7,022 nt of DNA, taken from the NCBI GenBank assembly GCA_017398165.1, contig JAFQHB010000104.1:1-7022 (forward strand). The letters run 5' to 3'. Positions 5,368 to 7,022 of the stretch are shown here, piece after piece. The position numbers and the translations under genes were made by a program. How positions within the stretch are numbered: position 1 is the stretch's first letter; each line of letters begins with the position of its first letter. The DNA is from Bacillota bacterium. GTDB lineage: Bacteria > Bacillota > Dehalobacteriia > UBA4068 > UBA4997. A model generated the notes under the pieces. The model did no database searches, was not told where the DNA came from, and saw only the letters and a program-made list of their open reading frames with translations.

Positions 5368-6135
5368 CTAAGTCAGCTTGTCCAGCAGCACCGCCAGCGC
5401 CAGCCACACCAGCTCAGTCACCTGCAAAAACCACCCGGCCAGATCGCCGGTAATACCGCCGAATTTGCTATAAGAAAGCCAACGGTAATACCCAAAGCAT
5501 ACCGCCGCCGCAATCAGGCCGATGACCGCCCACAGCCAATCCAGCAGCATCAGCGCGGCCACCGTGACACCCAGCCAGATCAGCAAAGCCGCCTTTACAC
5601 CGCGCTTGTCGGCGTTATTCGCGAAGGTCGCCGCCAGACCGCTGTTTCTGGCACAGCGCAGCGATACAATGGACAGGCCGGATAGTACCCGGCTCAGCAC
5701 ATAGCCCAACGCCAGGAAAAGGCAAATCTGCCAATCGGGCTGCACCTCCGTCCACAGGCCAAAAGCCGCCACCATATAACAGGAAAGACCGATCAGTGCG
5801 AAGGCCCCGATATGCGAGTCCTTCAATATCTCCAGCCGCCGTTCCATCGTCTGCCAGGAGCTCAGTGCATCCGTCACGTCACAAAAGCCATCCATATGTA
5901 TGCCGCCCGTCAGCACCAGGGGCAGCAGCAGCGCACCCGCCGCAAAAAGCCCGGTACCAAAATCCAGCAGCTGCGCCAGCAGACACCAGCCAAGCAGCAG
6001 CACACCGCACAGCACACCGATAATCGGGAAAAAGGCCATAGCATAGGCCATACTTTTTTTATTCCACTCCACCTGCGGCACCGGGATATGCGAATACATC
6101 GCCACCGCCACCAGCAGGCTCCTCAATACATTCAT
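5368..6135 (-). CDS. cobS: Adenosylcobinamide-GDP ribazoletransferase (cobalamin synthase)
   Basis: CobS is a polytopic membrane enzyme that joins adenosylcobinamide-GDP with alpha-ribazole (phosphate) to give adenosylcobalamin (phosphate), the last joining step of the nucleotide-loop pathway. At 255 residues the length is typical. Counting from the upstream GTG, family signatures are present: GGIHMDGFCDVTDAL at 85-99 (the Asp-rich motif that binds metal and substrate phosphate), the following EILKDSHIGAFA near 110-121, and SKFGGITGDLAGW close to the C-terminus. Around six hydrophobic segments are visible between these motifs. The frame extends to a GTG at 6159, but GGAGG lies exactly 6 bases before the ATG at 6135-6133, which is preferred. 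The gene follows cobU by 26 bases from that start and precedes the short CobU homologue by about 35 bases. Confidence 0.94.
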   Translation of the reverse strand: MNVLRSLLVAVAMYSHIPVPQVEWNKKSMAYAMAFFPIIGVLCGVLLLGWCLLAQLLDFGTGLFAAGALLLPLVLTGGIHMDGFCDVTDALSSWQTMERRLEILKDSHIGAFALIGLSCYMVAAFGLWTEVQPDWQICLFLALGYVLSRVLSGLSIVSLRCARNSGLAATFANNADKRGVKAALLIWLGVTVAALMLLDWLWAVIGLIAAAVCFGYYRWLSYSKFGGITGDLAGWFLQVTELVWLALAVLLDKLT

Positions 6136-6141
6136 TACGTT

Positions 6142-6146
6142 CCTCC
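6142..6146 (-). promoter_or_regulatory. Ribosome binding site deciding the start of cobS
   Basis: GGAGG on the minus strand, 6 bases before the ATG at 6135. The longer GTG frame (6159) lacks a comparable site and would place this SD inside the coding region. Confidence 0.7.
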
Positions 6147-6161
6147 ACAGCTCCTGCACAG

Positions 6162-6728
6162 TTATGCCCGACCACGCGATACCAGAGAGCCCTTATGCAC
6201 CTGCACCAGCCCGCAGACGACCTCCGCCACGCAATCTGCCATATCTGCCAGACCGCAGTTCAGCAGGCCAAGCTGTCGGGTATACTCCCGCATCTCCGGT
6301 GTTGCTGCGCTGCCCTCGCCAAAGACGTCATTACTGACGACCACCACATTGATACCGCTATTCACCAGCCGCTCCACACCCGCCAATATAGCCTGCCACG
6401 CACCGCTGCCGGAGCCTTGCGGCATACACAGCTCGTTACCCAGCAGAGTAGAAGCGCACTCCAACAGCACCACCGCGTCAGGGCCGCTTTTCAGTTCCAT
6501 TCCCGCCAGATCCAGCGGACGCTCCACCGTGGCAAAGCCCTTGCCGCGGCGCATACTGCGGTGACGCTCGACACGCCGGTCGGCTTCTGCGTCATAAGAC
6601 ATCATAGTGGCCACGTAATAACGCTCCGCCGCCAGAGACATCGCCAGAGATTCGGCAAATTCCGATTTACCGCTGGCTGCCCCGCCTATCACCAACGCCA
6701 ACAAGCCGCGCACCTCACTTTCTGCCAC
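6162..6728 (-). CDS. cobU: Adenosylcobinamide kinase / adenosylcobinamide-phosphate guanylyltransferase
   Basis: CobU phosphorylates adenosylcobinamide and then transfers GMP from GTP to it, giving adenosylcobinamide-GDP for CobS. In the 188-residue frame the P-loop GGAASGKS is intact at 15-22. RRVERHRSMR (51-60) holds H56, which aligns with the His that Salmonella CobU guanylylates (H46). LLECASTLLGNEL (88-100) is also conserved. The C-terminal motif is SNDVFGEGSAATPE (132-145) in place of the classic NEVGxGIVP. The longest start is a GTG at 6728, 5 bases after the cobT stop, but no SD precedes it. GAGGTG (6716-6711) lies 6 bases before a TTG at 6704, which would give LLALVIGGAASGKS, the N-terminus expected for CobU. 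The shorter start is a serious alternative. The gene lies between cobT and cobS in the same operon. Confidence 0.92.
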   Translation of the reverse strand: MAESEVRGLLALVIGGAASGKSEFAESLAMSLAAERYYVATMMSYDAEADRRVERHRSMRRGKGFATVERPLDLAGMELKSGPDAVVLLECASTLLGNELCMPQGSGSGAWQAILAGVERLVNSGINVVVVSNDVFGEGSAATPEMREYTRQLGLLNCGLADMADCVAEVVCGLVQVHKGSLVSRGRA

Positions 6729-6733
6729 TGTAA

Positions 6734-7022
6734 TCAGACCAGATTATTATAATCCTCGATCTGCGTCTCATCAAAAGTACTCATCTCGTCATAGACTGCC
6801 AGCGCCAGCCGCAGCACCGGCAAGAACACCATCGCACCGCTGCCCTCGCCCAGACACATATCCGCCAGCACCACCGGCCGCAGACCCAGTGCCTGCAGAG
6901 CCAGCTCCCCTGCCGGTTCTTTCGAACAATGGCTGGCCAGCATATACCCGGCGGCATCCGGACAGATACGCTGCGCCACCAGCGCCGCAGCGGCGGATAT
7001 CACACCATCCACCAGCACCGGC
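6734..7022 (-). CDS. cobT: Nicotinate-nucleotide--dimethylbenzimidazole phosphoribosyltransferase, C-terminal part
   Basis: CobT moves the phosphoribosyl group of nicotinate mononucleotide to a lower-ligand base such as 5,6-dimethylbenzimidazole, making alpha-ribazole phosphate for CobS. Only the last 95 or so codons are in the window; the frame is open at 7022, where the reading is Pro-Val-Leu-Val-Asp-Gly, so the apparent start codon near 7018 is internal. Family signatures are PVLVDGVISAAAAL at the edge, ASHCSKEP (usually ASHxSxEP), and LADMCLGEGSGA, whose Glu in GEGSGA is the proposed catalytic base of CobT. The protein ends DETQIEDYNNLV with a TGA at 6736-6734, 5 bases before the longest cobU frame. 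The N-terminal two-thirds and the operon promoter, possibly with a cobalamin riboswitch, would lie to the right of the window. Confidence 0.93.
   Translation of the reverse strand, partial: PVLVDGVISAAAALVAQRICPDAAGYMLASHCSKEPAGELALQALGLRPVVLADMCLGEGSGAMVFLPVLRLALAVYDEMSTFDETQIEDYNNLV

Overview
The window is a gene-dense piece of bacterial chromosome. All nine recognisable genes are read from the minus strand, so in transcription order the window runs from right (7022) to left (1). Both end genes are cut by the window edges. The sequence is moderately GC-rich, Shine-Dalgarno (SD) sites are clear (AAGGAGG, GGAGG, GAGGTG), and several GTG or TTG starts look real. Together with a low-molecular-weight thioredoxin reductase of clostridial style, anaerobe-type cobalamin genes and a two-domain FkbM protein, this suggests an anaerobic, GC-richer Firmicute, possibly Negativicutes. 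That placement is inference from protein style only.

Region 1 (7022 to 4919) is the nucleotide-loop assembly module for cobalamin: cobT (C-terminal part), cobU, cobS, and a short second CobU homologue. They are packed with gaps of 5 to about 35 bases and are probably one operon whose promoter lies beyond 7022. CobU activates adenosylcobinamide, CobT makes alpha-ribazole phosphate, and CobS joins the two. The short CobU homologue lacks the P-loop Ser/Thr and the guanylylated-His region but keeps a textbook C-terminal motif, while the long CobU has the opposite pattern. This is the most interesting point in the window.

Region 2 (4918 to 3038) starts with a 162-base spacer with small dyads, followed by an MscS-type mechanosensitive channel and trxB. 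The two genes are only 3 bases apart. The trxB SD lies inside the last codons of mscS and drives a TTG start, which suggests translational coupling.

Region 3 (3037 to 1) starts with a 169-base spacer holding a good promoter candidate (CTGATG-N17-TATAAT) and, just downstream of the predicted start point, a perfect 18-bp palindrome that looks like an operator. It is followed by a cytoplasmic L-asparaginase, a CaCA-family cation/proton-type antiporter, and the N-terminal 267 residues of an FkbM-family methyltransferase. Short spacers make a three-gene unit plausible. No RNA genes, insertion sequences, CRISPR arrays or attachment sites were seen. The plus strand carries only shadows of the minus-strand genes.
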